A stretch of 64,000 nucleotides of DNA from an uncultured Prevotellaceae bacterium (GTDB lineage: Bacteria; Bacteroidota; Bacteroidia; Bacteroidales; Bacteroidaceae). The notes under the pieces are model-generated. The model did no database searches. It was not told the origin of the DNA and saw nothing but the letters and a program-made list of their open reading frames with translations. The position numbers and the translations under genes were made by a program. Where the stretch lies: NCBI GenBank assembly GCA_947167515.1, contig CAMVIM010000003.1:116590-180589 (forward strand). Direction: 5' to 3'. This document shows positions 1 through 9,495 of this stretch, one piece after another; within the stretch, counting starts at the first letter, position 1; the number at the start of each line of letters is the position of its first letter.

Positions 1-80
1 AGGTTTTTAGTTTGTTTTCTTTGGTAGGGTTATTATATGGGGTAAATAGGCTTAATAGGTCTTGATGGGTTTGTGTGGGT

Positions 81-1520
81 TTATTGGGCGGTGTAGAAGT
101 CGGTGATTCTGATGATGGCACGGGTGCAGACGGGACAGAAGTCCTGCACCTCGTTGATTTTCATGCGGCACTCTTGAGCAGGACGGTAGCAGCCTTTGCT
201 CTGATAGCCAGCTCCTTCAAAAACGCCGACCACTTGGGTACACTTGTTGAGGGCAGCCATAGCCTTGGAGTCGCTCTTGTCAATCTTCTTGAAGTCGGGC
301 ACCTTGGGGTCGAGCGGTGTGGGGATGGGTTGCTTCTTGGGCATGAGGTCGGCCCACTTCGTGTTGAAATCCTTGAGGGTGGTGATGTTCGGTTCCCACG
401 GCTCGGTGTCGGCAGGATACCACTCGGTGTCCATGTCGTCGTAGGCATATTCGTCAGCCAGACCTGCGTAACTGTGACCGAACTCGTGTACGAACACCTC
501 CTTGAAGGTGGGGTGGTCGCTGGTGGAGAAGGTCACCTGATTGTAGATGCCACCACCACCGTAGGTGTCGGAGTTGACCAGCACCATGATGTGCTCAAAA
601 GGAACGCCTGACAGCAGGTCGTAGATGCGGTGCATATCCTGTGACATGAGGTAGCGGTCGGTATAGAAAGTGTCGTAGTGACTGCCGGCAGGAGTGGTGT
701 GCCAGATGTTGCGATGGGGAACGGTGGGGCCTGCTTCGCGTGAAGGAGCAGCTACGGCCACTACGTTGAAGCGGTTTTTCAGCGACTTGAAGGGTTCGCG
801 CTCGAAGAGGGCATCCACAGCACGCTCGCAATCATGGTAGAACTTGCCCATCTGAGCCTCGGTGTAGCCTTCAGCCACAATGGCGAGGTCGATGCACCCT
901 GTGATGTCCACACCGCTGAATGGGTCATATTCGGAAGCGGTGTAGTCACGTCCCTTTCCGCTGCGAGGCTCATTGGCGGCAGAGGGACGGGAAAGATTGC
1001 CGTCCTGTGCGTTGGCAGGTTTCCACACATAGTAGAACGGGATGCCGTTGTCACCTATCTTGCGGATGAGGATGTCTTTGGGGTCAACCGTATGGGTCAT
1101 TTCTGTGGTCACTGCTTGATGGTTGTTGGTCAAGGTGACGGTCACATCGATGGGTCTTTTGGGGAAAGGCACGTTGTAGGAGGTCTCGAAAGCTTTGTCA
1201 ACATGCTTGGCTTCATCGTATTGTAGCCACTCTTGGAACAGGGTGGAGAAGGTGTTCACGTAAATCACCTGTTGCGTGGCGTGATCACGAACGGTCACTT
1301 GTCCGTTACCGTTCAGAAACTTTTCTGACAGGCGGCTCTTTCGGCCAGCCCACTTGTCCTGCTTCTTCAGTTCTTGCAGGTAGATGTGTTGTTCTTTAGC
1401 ATTGCCAGCAAAGATGTAGTCGAGGCGCAGCGTGGCATCTTCAAAGAACTCTTCGAAGGATTGTGCCTGTGCGGAGAGCAAGCAGCAGAAGGTCAATAAT
1501 ATCGTTAGTGTTCGTTTCAT
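81..1520 (-). CDS. M64 family (IgA-peptidase-like) secreted metallopeptidase
   Basis: A 479-residue exported zinc peptidase. A Sec signal peptide opens the protein (MKRTLTILLTFCCLLSAQAQ). An N-terminal beta-rich domain of about 200 residues follows, typical of the M64 N-terminal domain. The catalytic domain holds the zinc motif HEFGHSYAGLADEYAY near residue 345: two His ligands, a catalytic Glu and the GLADE extension diagnostic of M64. The C-terminal part has Cys residues (CTQVVG, CYRPAQECRM, FCPVCTRA) that could form disulfides in the periplasm or outside the cell. The family was named for Clostridium ramosum IgA peptidase, but most Bacteroidales members have unknown substrates, so IgA cleavage should not be assumed. 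The gene is monocistronic with its own -7 box. Confidence 0.9.
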   Translation of the reverse strand: MKRTLTILLTFCCLLSAQAQSFEEFFEDATLRLDYIFAGNAKEQHIYLQELKKQDKWAGRKSRLSEKFLNGNGQVTVRDHATQQVIYVNTFSTLFQEWLQYDEAKHVDKAFETSYNVPFPKRPIDVTVTLTNNHQAVTTEMTHTVDPKDILIRKIGDNGIPFYYVWKPANAQDGNLSRPSAANEPRSGKGRDYTASEYDPFSGVDITGCIDLAIVAEGYTEAQMGKFYHDCERAVDALFEREPFKSLKNRFNVVAVAAPSREAGPTVPHRNIWHTTPAGSHYDTFYTDRYLMSQDMHRIYDLLSGVPFEHIMVLVNSDTYGGGGIYNQVTFSTSDHPTFKEVFVHEFGHSYAGLADEYAYDDMDTEWYPADTEPWEPNITTLKDFNTKWADLMPKKQPIPTPLDPKVPDFKKIDKSDSKAMAALNKCTQVVGVFEGAGYQSKGCYRPAQECRMKINEVQDFCPVCTRAIIRITDFYTAQ

Positions 1521-1549
1521 TAAATGTTGGTTATGGTGTAGTTAGGTTG

Positions 1550-1557
1550 CAAAGGTA
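1550..1557 (-). promoter_or_regulatory. -7 box of the M64 peptidase gene
   Basis: The minus strand reads TACCTTTG, matching the Bacteroidetes consensus TAnnTTTG, 30 bases ahead of the start codon. Confidence 0.6.
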
Positions 1558-1565
1558 AGCAAAAA

Positions 1566-1609
1566 AATAATGTGAAAGAAAAACTTGGCCATTTTTCTTT
1601 CACATTATT
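1566..1609 (-). terminator. Intrinsic terminator after uvrA
   Basis: A perfect 18-bp inverted repeat (1566-1583 with 1592-1609) encloses an 8-base loop. On the minus strand it is followed by a run of T residues, so it ends uvrA transcription just after its stop codon. Confidence 0.8.
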
Positions 1610-1615
1610 TATAAA

Positions 1616-4459
1616 TTATAACATTTTGTCCTGTAAGAACTGTCCTGTGTAACTGTATGGGCATTGCGCCACCTCTTCGGGAGTGCCTGTCACCACCACG
1701 TTTCCGCCCGCTTGTCCTCCTTCGGGGCCGAGGTCGATGATGTGGTCGGCACATTTGATGATGTCCATATTGTGTTCGATGATGAGGATGGTATGTCCAC
1801 GTGCAATCAGAGCGTTGAAAGCATCGAGGAGTTTTCGGATGTCGTGGAAATGCAGCCCTGTTGTCGGTTCGTCGAAGATGAAAAGGGTGGGTTCCGCTTT
1901 CTCCTGGCTGAGGTAGTAGGCGAGCTTGATGCGCTGATTTTCTCCGCCAGAGAGGGTGGAGGAGGTTTGTCCGAGTTTGATGTATCCCAATCCTACATCT
2001 TGCAAAGGCTTCATCTTTTCCACAATCTTGTTCTGCCCATGCAAGGCGAAGAACTCAATGGCTTGATTGATGGTCATTTCCATGATGTCGTAGGCATTCA
2101 TGCCTTGAAACTTCACCTCCAGAATGTCGCTCTTGAATCGTTTGCCGTGACAGGCTTCACATTCCAAGACGAGGTCGTTCATGAACTGCATCTCTACGGT
2201 TACGGTGCCTTCCCCCTTGCACTCTTCGCATCGGCCACCTTCTGCGTTAAAAGAGAAGTAGGCAGGCGTGTATCCCATCTGCTTCGCCAACTGCTGATTG
2301 GCAAGGAGTTTGCGTATCTCATCCCATGCGCCGATGTACGTCACGGGGTTGGAGCGCGAGGAGGTGCCGATGGGGTTCTGGTTGACAAAATCAACGTGCT
2401 TGATGAGGTTTATGTCGCCTTCCAGTTTTGAGAACAATCCAGGTTTTTCGGCACTTTCGTTCAGGTGGCGTTTCATTGCCAGGTAGAGGATGTCGCGCAC
2501 CAGCGTGGATTTTCCAGAACCAGAAACGCCCGTCACGCAGGTCATCACGTTCAGGGGAAACTTCACGTCGATGTCTTTCAGATTGTTGGCACGGGCATTC
2601 TTCACCAAGATGTAGTTGTTCCAGGGGCGCCGGCTTTCAGGGAGAGCGATGGTTTCGCGACCACTCAGGTAATCGAGCGTGTGGGATTGCACGTCTTTCA
2701 CTTGCTTGGGGTCTGGGTTGGGTGTTCCTGCATACATGATTTTTCCGCCCAATCTCCCTGCATCAGGGCCTATGTCGATGATGAAGTCGGCAGCGCGCAT
2801 GATTTCTTCGTCATGCTCCACCACGATGACCGTGTTGCCCAGTTGCTGTAGTTGTCTGAGCACACGGATGAGGCGTTGAGTGTCGCGCGAGTGCAATCCG
2901 ATGCTCGGTTCGTCCAAGATGTACATGCTTCCCACCAGCGAGGAGCCGAGGCTTGTGGCGAGATTGATGCGTTGGCTTTCACCGCCCGAAAGGGAGTTGC
3001 TGAGTCGTGCCAGAGTCAGGTAACTGAGACCCACATCGACCAAGAACTGGAGGCGGCTCCTGATTTCGGTGAGTAGCCTTTGGGCAATCTTGGCTTCCTG
3101 CTTCGTCACCTTCAGGGTGCGGAAGAACTCGTGCAGGTCGGCGATGGAAAGTTCGCAGAGGTCAGTGATGCTTTTGCCGCCCACCTTCACATATTCCGCT
3201 TCCTTCTTCAGCCGCCTTCCATGACAAGTGGGGCAGACTGTTTTGCCTCTGTATCGTGCCAGCATCACGCGATACTGTATTTTATACTGGTTCTCTCGGA
3301 GCATGCGGAAGAACTCGTCGATGCAGATGGAATGGTTGCCCCATTCGTTCTCTTCATACACTCCATGCCACAGCACATCTTTCTGCCGCTGAGTCAGTTG
3401 ACTATAAGGTGTGAAGACGGGAAAGTTTTCGTATTTCTCAGCCCTTCTGACAAATTCCTTTTTCCATTCCGACATCTTCTCTCCCTTCCAGCAAACGACA
3501 GCTCCATCATATACGGAAAGTTCTGGGTCGGGAATGACAAGGCTTTCGTCGATGCCGATGATTTTGCCGTAACCCTCACATTCGGGGCAGGCACCAACAG
3601 GCGAGTTGAACGAAAACATTTGGTCGGTTGGTTCTTCAAATTCGATGCCGTCGGCTTCAAACTTCAGCGAGAATGCCTTCACATCTCCGTTCTCAAACTT
3701 CAGCACACATTGTCCGTCACCCTCATAAAGTGCGGTGTTGGCCGAATCGACCAGACGGTTGATGGTCGCCTTGTCGTTCGCCACCTTCATACGGTCAATC
3801 ACCAGAAGAATGGAAATCTTACTCCCTCCCTGCTGGGAGGGTGAGGGGAGAGTCTTTATTAAATCCGTTATCCTCATCACCTCTCCATCCACCTCCACAC
3901 GCTGGAAACCGCTTTTGTAATCCACGTCCAGTTGTTCTGCCAATGTCCTTCCGCTCCTCACCTTCAGTGGGGTCATCACCATCAGTTTCATGCCCTCCTC
4001 GTGAGCGAGCAGGCACTCGATGATATCATTTGTCGTGTTCTTCTTCACCTCTTGACCGCTTACGGGAGAATACGTGCGTCCGATGCGGGCATAGAGCATA
4101 CGCAGATAGTCATAAATCTCAGTGCTGGTGCCGACGGTCGAGCGTGGATTTCGGCTGCTCACTTTCTGCTCGATGGCGATGGCGGGTGAGATGCCTTCGA
4201 TGAAGTCACATTCGGGCTTTTTCAGACGTCCCATGAATTGCCGTGCATACGTCGAAAGGCTTTCCACATAGCGCCGTTGTCCTTCGGCATAGAGTGTGTC
4301 GAACGCCAGCGATGACTTACCGCTGCCGCTCACACCCGTGATGACCACAAACTTGTCGTGTGGAATCTTTACATCGATGTTTTTTAGGTTGTTCACCCTT
4401 GCGCCTCTCACACTGATGAAATCCTTCAGTTCTGCGCGTTTTTGTTGTATCTTTTTCAT
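1616..4459 (-). CDS. uvrA: Excinuclease ABC subunit UvrA
   Basis: DNA damage-recognition ATPase of nucleotide excision repair, 947 residues, close to the usual length. The sequence has two ABC modules. The first has Walker [13 protein letters not shown] near residue 41 and signature [12 protein letters not shown] near 490. The second has [13 protein letters not shown] near 645 and [12 protein letters not shown] near 835. Zinc-module cysteine pairs are visible ([32 protein letters not shown]). About residues 205-218 ([12 protein letters not shown]) are extra relative to the usual pattern of VDGE, a short linker, then VIDR. This insert is coded by a GC-rich palindromic repeat (see findings). 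Its length keeps the reading frame, so the protein is probably functional. Confidence 0.97.
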   Translation of the reverse strand: MKKIQQKRAELKDFISVRGARVNNLKNIDVKIPHDKFVVITGVSGSGKSSLAFDTLYAEGQRRYVESLSTYARQFMGRLKKPECDFIEGISPAIAIEQKVSSRNPRSTVGTSTEIYDYLRMLYARIGRTYSPVSGQEVKKNTTNDIIECLLAHEEGMKLMVMTPLKVRSGRTLAEQLDVDYKSGFQRVEVDGEVMRITDLIKTLPSPSQQGGSKISILLVIDRMKVANDKATINRLVDSANTALYEGDGQCVLKFENGDVKAFSLKFEADGIEFEEPTDQMFSFNSPVGACPECEGYGKIIGIDESLVIPDPELSVYDGAVVCWKGEKMSEWKKEFVRRAEKYENFPVFTPYSQLTQRQKDVLWHGVYEENEWGNHSICIDEFFRMLRENQYKIQYRVMLARYRGKTVCPTCHGRRLKKEAEYVKVGGKSITDLCELSIADLHEFFRTLKVTKQEAKIAQRLLTEIRSRLQFLVDVGLSYLTLARLSNSLSGGESQRINLATSLGSSLVGSMYILDEPSIGLHSRDTQRLIRVLRQLQQLGNTVIVVEHDEEIMRAADFIIDIGPDAGRLGGKIMYAGTPNPDPKQVKDVQSHTLDYLSGRETIALPESRRPWNNYILVKNARANNLKDIDVKFPLNVMTCVTGVSGSGKSTLVRDILYLAMKRHLNESAEKPGLFSKLEGDINLIKHVDFVNQNPIGTSSRSNPVTYIGAWDEIRKLLANQQLAKQMGYTPAYFSFNAEGGRCEECKGEGTVTVEMQFMNDLVLECEACHGKRFKSDILEVKFQGMNAYDIMEMTINQAIEFFALHGQNKIVEKMKPLQDVGLGYIKLGQTSSTLSGGENQRIKLAYYLSQEKAEPTLFIFDEPTTGLHFHDIRKLLDAFNALIARGHTILIIEHNMDIIKCADHIIDLGPEGGQAGGNVVVTGTPEEVAQCPYSYTGQFLQDKML
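3818..3856. repeat. GC-rich palindromic repeat inside uvrA
   Basis: The element has inverted arms CTCCCTCC / GGGAGGG and a flanking GAGGGGAGAGTC. It closely matches the intergenic copy at 26503-26540. It lies in frame and codes for about 12 extra residues between the UvrA DGE and VIDR blocks. Confidence 0.7.
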
Positions 4460-4469
4460 AAATCGGCTA

Positions 4470-4477
4470 CAAAGTTA
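4470..4477 (-). promoter_or_regulatory. -7 box of uvrA
   Basis: The minus strand reads TAACTTTG, a match to TAnnTTTG, just ahead of the uvrA start codon. The leader would be very short. Confidence 0.6.
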
Positions 4478-4557
4478 GGAAAAAAACAGGTACTGGTGAT
4501 GTTTTTTAGGAGAAAGATGCATGGAATGAATATTTTTTCTTACATTTGGCGCAGATT

Positions 4558-5184
4558 ATGAGAAAGATTGTGAAGAGCCTTTTGTGGGTTGCCCTGCTGC
4601 TGTTGGGTTGCGGAGAACCGCAAGAGGTGGTCGTGCTGACAGGCGAGGAGGCGTTTCGCGAGGGTGACCTCGTCATGCGATGTGGCTATGGTGTGGAGAG
4701 TAAGGCGGTGACAGAAGCCAGCCAATCCATTTATTCCCACATCGGCATGCTGCACTACGACGGGTTGCTGGGGCAATGGATGGTCGTTCATGCCGTGCCT
4801 GACGAAGCTGAAAGGGGTGAACCTGAGTGGTTGAAGTGCGAACGGCTTTCGGACTTCTATGCAGCCGATCGTGCCATGCGAGGGGCGTGGATGAGGGTCG
4901 ATTGTTCCGATGCTGTGGCTGGTGCAGCTGTTCGTTATGCGTTGCAGAAGGTGAAGCAGAAAGTGGTGTTCGACAACGACTATTTGCTCTCCGACACCAC
5001 CAGCCTCTATTGCACGGAACTCATTTGGCAGGCTTATCTCCATCAGGGCATCGACCTCAGCGACAGCCGCCGTCACGATGTGCCGCTGCTTTTCAGCAAG
5101 GACGGAGAGTGCATCTTTCCTGTAGATATAGAAGAAAGTGATAAGATATTATTTGTTCAACCTCTAAAAACTCAAAGAAAATGA
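4558..5184 (+). CDS. YiiX-like permuted NlpC/P60 lipoprotein
   Basis: A predicted lipoprotein of 208 residues with the permuted papain-fold (YiiX/YebB, formerly DUF830) architecture. I chose the ATG at 4558 over an upstream TTG at 4546 because it starts a clean lipoprotein signal (MRKIVKSLLWVALLLLGC). The permuted motif is visible: an early GDLVMR block and SHIGM (His), then the LYCTELIWQAY block carrying the catalytic Cys. Members are cysteine peptidases or amidases acting on peptidoglycan or lipids; the substrate here is unknown. It overlaps the next lipoprotein gene by four bases (ATGA), so the two are translationally coupled. Confidence 0.85.
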   Translation: MRKIVKSLLWVALLLLGCGEPQEVVVLTGEEAFREGDLVMRCGYGVESKAVTEASQSIYSHIGMLHYDGLLGQWMVVHAVPDEAERGEPEWLKCERLSDFYAADRAMRGAWMRVDCSDAVAGAAVRYALQKVKQKVVFDNDYLLSDTTSLYCTELIWQAYLHQGIDLSDSRRHDVPLLFSKDGECIFPVDIEESDKILFVQPLKTQRK

Positions 5185-5573
5185 AGAAAATTCTTTCCAT
5201 TCTCAGCCTTGCCCTCGTGGCTTTGGCATTCGTGTCTTGTTCCAAGAATTCGCCCGAAGGCGTTGTGCAGGAGTATTTCACTCATGTGCAGAAAGGACAG
5301 TATGAAGAGGCTATTGACCTGCTCTACTTCAAGAAGGGTCTTTCCGACAAGGACAAGGAGCAGCTGGTGAGCATGTTCCGCGAGAAAGGTTCGAAGGAGT
5401 ATGACAAGAAGGGCGGCATCTCAGAAGTGGTCATCGACAACGTGCAGATGCAGGAAGATGGCAATGCTGCTTTGGTCAACTACACCATCAAGTACGGCGA
5501 CGGTTCTGCAAAGAGCGACAAGAACAAGGTGGTCAAGGTGGATGACAAGTGGCTGCTCGATTCGGGCAAGTAA
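5181..5573 (+). CDS. DUF4878-type lipoprotein
   Basis: A 130-residue lipoprotein. The signal peptide ends at the lipobox VSC (MKKILSILSLALVALAFVSC). The mature part fits the DUF4878 pattern (NTF2-like fold): SPEGVVQEYFTHVQKGQYEEAIDLLY near the start, then beta strands ending in DDKWLLDSGK. Function is unknown. These domains are thought to bind small ligands or serve as periplasmic scaffolds. It is the second gene of a two-gene operon, overlapping the permuted papain-fold gene by four bases. Confidence 0.85.
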   Translation: MKKILSILSLALVALAFVSCSKNSPEGVVQEYFTHVQKGQYEEAIDLLYFKKGLSDKDKEQLVSMFREKGSKEYDKKGGISEVVIDNVQMQEDGNAALVNYTIKYGDGSAKSDKNKVVKVDDKWLLDSGK

Positions 5574-5639
5574 ACGCCATTTTTGACACTTCACAAGCGT
5601 TTGATTGTTACAACGGCGTTTTGCCTTCCTCACAAGCGT

Positions 5640-6857
5640 TTATCGTTGATAACAGAAATAGTGCTTACGGATTTTTTTAGTGGCAAGCGATGTGCTCAGC
5701 ATGTCGCTTGCTTCCGTTAGGTCGCGTGTGGTACCGTCGTTGAAGCGGATTTCGATTTGGTCATCGTCGAGGGAGTACATGTCTTTGCCTACCTCAATGT
5801 TGGAAATGAGATAGTTGGCATCGTCGAGGGAAATGTGGTAGCGTTGTGCCAGTTCCTCGAGCTTTTCCTGTTTGTGCTCGTTGGAGAAGGGTTCGTCGCT
5901 CATCTCCACCTTGAAGATGTTGCGGTTGATGAAATCTTTGGCAAGTAAGGAAAGGATGGGGTCGGGGTGGTCGCACCACACCTTCATGGCTGACCAGATG
6001 TCGTTGTCATCGAGGGTCAGATAATGACGTAAGCAATCGGGATTGTGGAAGAATGTCTTGCGGTCAATCGTGTTGTAGAGGAAGAAGCGAAGGGCAGGGG
6101 AGGCAAAGAGTTCCATTCCCTGATGGGCCAGTTGCTTTGCGCGTAGCAGAGCGTTAATCATCACGTGCTCGGCAGCTACGGAGGTCTTGTGCAGATACAC
6201 CTGCCAATACATGAGGCGGCGGCTGACGAGGTAGTTCTCGATGGAGTAGATGCCTTTCTTATCGACAACCAGTTGGTCATCCACCATATCGAGCATGTCG
6301 ATGATGCGTGAAGAGCCGATGTTGGCCTCGTTCACCCCCGTGAAGAAGGCATCGCGCTTGAGGTAGTCAAGCCTGTCCATGTCGAGTTGTGAGGAGATGA
6401 GCTGATGGAGGAAGCGTTTGGGGTATTCGTCCTTGAAAATCTTGATGGCGAGAGAGAGTTGTCCGCGAAACTCGTCATTCATCTGTTCCATCACCATCAA
6501 CGAGATGTCCTCATGACTTACGCCGCTGATGAGGGTGTGTTCCAATACATGACTGAAAGGTCCGTGCCCGATGTCGTGCAAGAGGATGGCTGCCTGCACC
6601 GCTTCTGCCTCGCTGTCGAAGATGAAGTGCCCCTTCTGTTGCAGGGAAAAGATAGCCTTTCCCATCAGGTGGAAAGCACCTAACGAGTGCTGAAAACGGG
6701 TGTGTTGTGCTCCAGGATAAACGATGTTGGCACCCCCCAGTTGCTTGATGCGGCTGAGACGGTAGAAGGCAGGGTGACGCACGATGTCGAGCAACAAGCC
6801 GCGCGGCACGCGGATGAAACCAAACACGGGGTCGTTGATGATTTTTGCTGACTGCAC
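5640..6857 (-). CDS. HD-domain phosphohydrolase (COG1078 type)
   Basis: A 405-residue cytoplasmic protein of the HD superfamily related to dGTPases (YwfO/COG1078). The metal site is visible: an early TRFQHSLGAFHLMGKA block supplies the first His, ILLHDIGHGPFSHVLEH the HD pair and further His ligands, and SSQLDMDRLDYLKRDAFFTGV the last Asp. That order is the standard one. Family members hydrolyse (d)NTPs or related nucleotides; the substrate here cannot be read from sequence. It is a single gene on the minus strand. The region just upstream (6860-6895) has TTAGGA-type tandem repeats that may overlap its promoter. Confidence 0.88.
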   Translation of the reverse strand: MQSAKIINDPVFGFIRVPRGLLLDIVRHPAFYRLSRIKQLGGANIVYPGAQHTRFQHSLGAFHLMGKAIFSLQQKGHFIFDSEAEAVQAAILLHDIGHGPFSHVLEHTLISGVSHEDISLMVMEQMNDEFRGQLSLAIKIFKDEYPKRFLHQLISSQLDMDRLDYLKRDAFFTGVNEANIGSSRIIDMLDMVDDQLVVDKKGIYSIENYLVSRRLMYWQVYLHKTSVAAEHVMINALLRAKQLAHQGMELFASPALRFFLYNTIDRKTFFHNPDCLRHYLTLDDNDIWSAMKVWCDHPDPILSLLAKDFINRNIFKVEMSDEPFSNEHKQEKLEELAQRYHISLDDANYLISNIEVGKDMYSLDDDQIEIRFNDGTTRDLTEASDMLSTSLATKKIRKHYFCYQR

Positions 6858-6861
6858 GATG

Positions 6862-6896
6862 AGAATTAGGAATTAGGAGTTAGGAATTAGGAGTTG
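6862..6896. repeat. GAATTAGGAGTTAG tandem repeat
   Basis: Short direct repeats alternating GAATTAGGA and GTTAGGA. The same unit recurs at 24481-24515. These are intergenic microsatellites common in Bacteroidales. Confidence 0.7.
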
Positions 6897-6964
6897 TCAT
6901 GCGGGATGCAAGCATCGCATTAGCTCAACTGTCAAATGTGGCGGAGGTTTTATTGCGGCAAGCC

Positions 6965-7053
6965 GCCGAAAGAAAAATAGGTAAAAACAAGTAAAAATAG
7001 ATAAAAATATTTTTCTTTATTTTTTATGTCTTTTTTTATATTTTTCTTTCGGC
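6965..7053. repeat. 15-bp inverted repeat flanking an AT-rich spacer
   Basis: GCCGAAAGAAAAATA (6965-6979) is perfectly inverted at 7039-7053. The 59-base spacer is almost all A/T. Each arm abuts a small GC palindrome (GCGGCAAGCCGC and GGCGCCAACGGCGC). It lies between pyrF and the HD-domain gene, both on the minus strand. It could be a miniature element or a large transcript hairpin. Confidence 0.6.
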
Positions 7054-7093
7054 GCCAACGGCGCAATTAACTTTTGATGTTTATGTTTCACTG

Positions 7094-7909
7094 TCAACTT
7101 AAAAGCTTGGCCATTTGTTCTGCCACCTTTTTCGCTTCCTCGCCTGCTACCTCGGCAAACTTTTCGGTCTTGTCGGCATAGATGATGGCGCGTGAGGAGT
7201 TGACGATGAGGCCGCAATCCTTGGTCATGCCATACTTGCACACCTCTTCGAGGCTTCCGCCTTGTGCGCCGATGCCGGGAACGAGCAGGAAGTGGTCGGG
7301 AACAATCTTGCGGATGTCCTCAAACATCTTGCCTTGTGTGGCACCTACGACGTACATCATGTTGTCGGCATTGCCCCATTCCTGACTCTTCCTCAGCACT
7401 TTCTCGAACAGGCGTTCACCTTCGGTATCGGTGGTCAGTTGGAAGTCGTGGCTGCCCTTGTTCGAGGTGAGTGCCAAGAGGATGACCCACTTGCCTTCGT
7501 ACTGGAGGAACGGAGTCACGCTGTCCTCGCCCATGTAGGGAGCCACGGTGAGGGCATCGAGGTTGATTTCCTCGAAGAAGGTGCGGGCATACATTGCACT
7601 GGTGTTGCCGATGTCGCCGCGCTTGGCATCGGCGATGATGAAGTGCTGTGGGTAGTTCTCGTTGAGGTACTGGATGGTCTTCTCAAACGAAATCCATCCC
7701 TTCACGCCCATGCTCTCATAGAAAGCGAGGTTGGGCTTGTAAGCCACGCAATAGGGTGCTGTGGCGTCGATAATCGCCTTGTTGAAGGCGAAGATGGGGT
7801 CTTCCTCCTTCAGCAGGTGTTCTGGAATCTTCTTGATGTCGGTGTCGAGACCTACACACAGGAAGGTTTTCTTCGTGAAAATCTGATTGATAAGTTCTTG
7901 GCGAGTCAT
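7094..7909 (-). CDS. pyrF: Orotidine 5'-phosphate decarboxylase
   Basis: Last step of de novo UMP synthesis (OMP to UMP + CO2), cytoplasmic. 271 residues, the longer bacterial form. The catalytic block is visible as [19 protein letters not shown] near residue 95 (Lys between the Asp residues), with [12 protein letters not shown] at the N-terminus and [14 protein letters not shown] near 213 for phosphate binding. It lies downstream of prfA in the same orientation, separated by 67 bases of ATTTATC microsatellite. Confidence 0.96.
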   Translation of the reverse strand: MTRQELINQIFTKKTFLCVGLDTDIKKIPEHLLKEEDPIFAFNKAIIDATAPYCVAYKPNLAFYESMGVKGWISFEKTIQYLNENYPQHFIIADAKRGDIGNTSAMYARTFFEEINLDALTVAPYMGEDSVTPFLQYEGKWVILLALTSNKGSHDFQLTTDTEGERLFEKVLRKSQEWGNADNMMYVVGATQGKMFEDIRKIVPDHFLLVPGIGAQGGSLEEVCKYGMTKDCGLIVNSSRAIIYADKTEKFAEVAGEEAKKVAEQMAKLLS

Positions 7910-7914
7910 ATCAT

Positions 7915-7966
7915 TTATTATTTATCATTTTTCATTTATCATTTATCATTTATCATTTATCATTTA
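7915..7966. repeat. ATTTATC heptanucleotide microsatellite
   Basis: Five to seven near-perfect copies of ATTTATC between the prfA stop codon and the pyrF start codon. Copy-number change would alter the pyrF leader. Confidence 0.75.
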
Positions 7967-7976
7967 GCGCAGCGTC

Positions 7977-9089
7977 CTACAACTCCGCTTCTTTCAATCT
8001 TTCTGCATTCTCAGCCACAATCAGGTGGTCGATGCAGTCTTGGATGTTGCCGTCCATGAAGGCGGCGAGGTTGTAGATGGTGTAGTTGATGCGGTGGTCG
8101 GTGATGCGTCCTTGCGGATAGTTGTAGGTGCGGATTTTGGCAGAGCGGTCGCCGGTGGAGACGAGCGTCTTGCGGCGCGAGGCAATGTCATCGATGTACT
8201 TCTGATGCTCGCGGTCGTAGATGTAGGTGCGCAATCGGGCAAGGGCACGTTCCTTGTTCTTCGGCTGGTCGCGGGTTTCCGTACATTCCACAAGGATTTC
8301 CTCCTTCTCGCCCGTGTTGGGGTTGGTCCACATGTAGCGGGCACGCACACCCGACTCCACCTTGTTCACGTTCTGACCGCCAGCACCCGAGGAACGGAAG
8401 GTGTCCCACTTGATTTCACCCTCGTTAATCTGCACGTCGAAGGGTTCGGCTTCGGGCAATACGGCCACGGTGGCTGCTGAAGTATGCACACGACCCTGCG
8501 TTTCGGTGACAGGCACACGCTGCACACGATGCACCCCCGACTCATACTTCATGGTGCCATACACGTTCTCGCCCGTCACACTACAGATGATTTCCTTGTA
8601 ACCACCCACGGCACCCTCGGAGAAGGAAGACACGGTGAGGTGCCAGCCTTTCATTTCGCAGTATTTTGAATACATGCGGAACAAGTCGCCAGCAAAGAGA
8701 GCCGCCTCGTCGCCACCCGTTCCGCCACGGATTTCCAGCGTCACGTTCTTGCTGTCCTCTGGGTCGGCAGGGATGAGCAGGAGTTTGATTTCCTCCTCCA
8801 GTTCTGGGATGCGCTTCTCGTTGGTGGCGATTTCCTCACGCGCCATCTCTTTCATCTCGGGGTCCTCCTCCAAAGCGAGCAGTTCCTTCGCCTCCTCCAG
8901 TCCCTTGGTGGCATTGATGTATTCCTGTCGGGCCTTCATGATGTCCTCCAGGTTCTTGTATTCCTTCGTCAACTGCACATACCGCTTCTGGTCGGCAATC
9001 ACGTTCGGGTCGGTGATGAGGGTCGAGACCTCCTCAAACCGAGGCACCAACCCCTCCAGTTTCTCCAATAATGTATTTTCTGTTGCCAT
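7977..9089 (-). CDS. prfA: Peptide chain release factor 1
   Basis: Releases the peptide at UAG/UAA on the ribosome. 370 residues, the standard length. The GGQ loop reads RSSGAGGQNVNKVESGVR near residue 235, and the region before it has PVTETQGRVHTSAATVAVLPEAE as in RF1. The anticodon-like region precedes it, and RDQPKNKERALARL follows. The GGQNVN variant (Asn in place of His) does not break the catalytic GGQ. Confidence 0.96.
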   Translation of the reverse strand: MATENTLLEKLEGLVPRFEEVSTLITDPNVIADQKRYVQLTKEYKNLEDIMKARQEYINATKGLEEAKELLALEEDPEMKEMAREEIATNEKRIPELEEEIKLLLIPADPEDSKNVTLEIRGGTGGDEAALFAGDLFRMYSKYCEMKGWHLTVSSFSEGAVGGYKEIICSVTGENVYGTMKYESGVHRVQRVPVTETQGRVHTSAATVAVLPEAEPFDVQINEGEIKWDTFRSSGAGGQNVNKVESGVRARYMWTNPNTGEKEEILVECTETRDQPKNKERALARLRTYIYDREHQKYIDDIASRRKTLVSTGDRSAKIRTYNYPQGRITDHRINYTIYNLAAFMDGNIQDCIDHLIVAENAERLKEAEL

Positions 9090-9495
9090 ATTGTTGTCCG
9101 TTTTGAGTGCAAAGTTACGAAAAAACGAGCGAAATAGAAAAGGAAAACTCGTTTAAGTTTTCATTTGGCTTTGCCGAAGGTTCCGAGTGCAAGTAACTTC
9201 GGCGGAGTCAACATTGCGAAAAATGAACGAAATAGAGAGAAAAAGATGGGGAAATGTTTGGGCGTTTCCATTTTTTTCGTTTACTTTGCCGACGAATAGA
9301 GAATAATACTTCAAGTTTCGCATGTTAAAGAAGATATAGGAAGTTAAGGGGAGATAACTGCTTTTCAGCGGCGGGAGATAGAGGACGTTACCCTGTCTGC
9401 TACAATCATATAGCAAAACCAATGTCTTTTATCTTCTTCCATCTTCCTTTTTCTCCAAGGTAAGCAGAGCTTGCAAAACATAGAACAATTACTAT
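9090..9495. other. Divergent intergenic region, prfA to restriction-modification gene
   Basis: About 400 bases with no convincing gene. Apart from the prfA -7 box there is a palindromic stretch around 9170-9210 (GCCGAAGGTTCC ... AACTTCGGCGGAG) and a TTTACTTTGCC box near 9283 that could start transcription rightward. Base composition falls toward the A+T-rich restriction gene. Confidence 0.5.
9110..9117 (-). promoter_or_regulatory. -7 box of prfA
   Basis: The minus strand reads TAACTTTG 20 bases ahead of the prfA start codon, matching TAnnTTTG. Confidence 0.55.
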
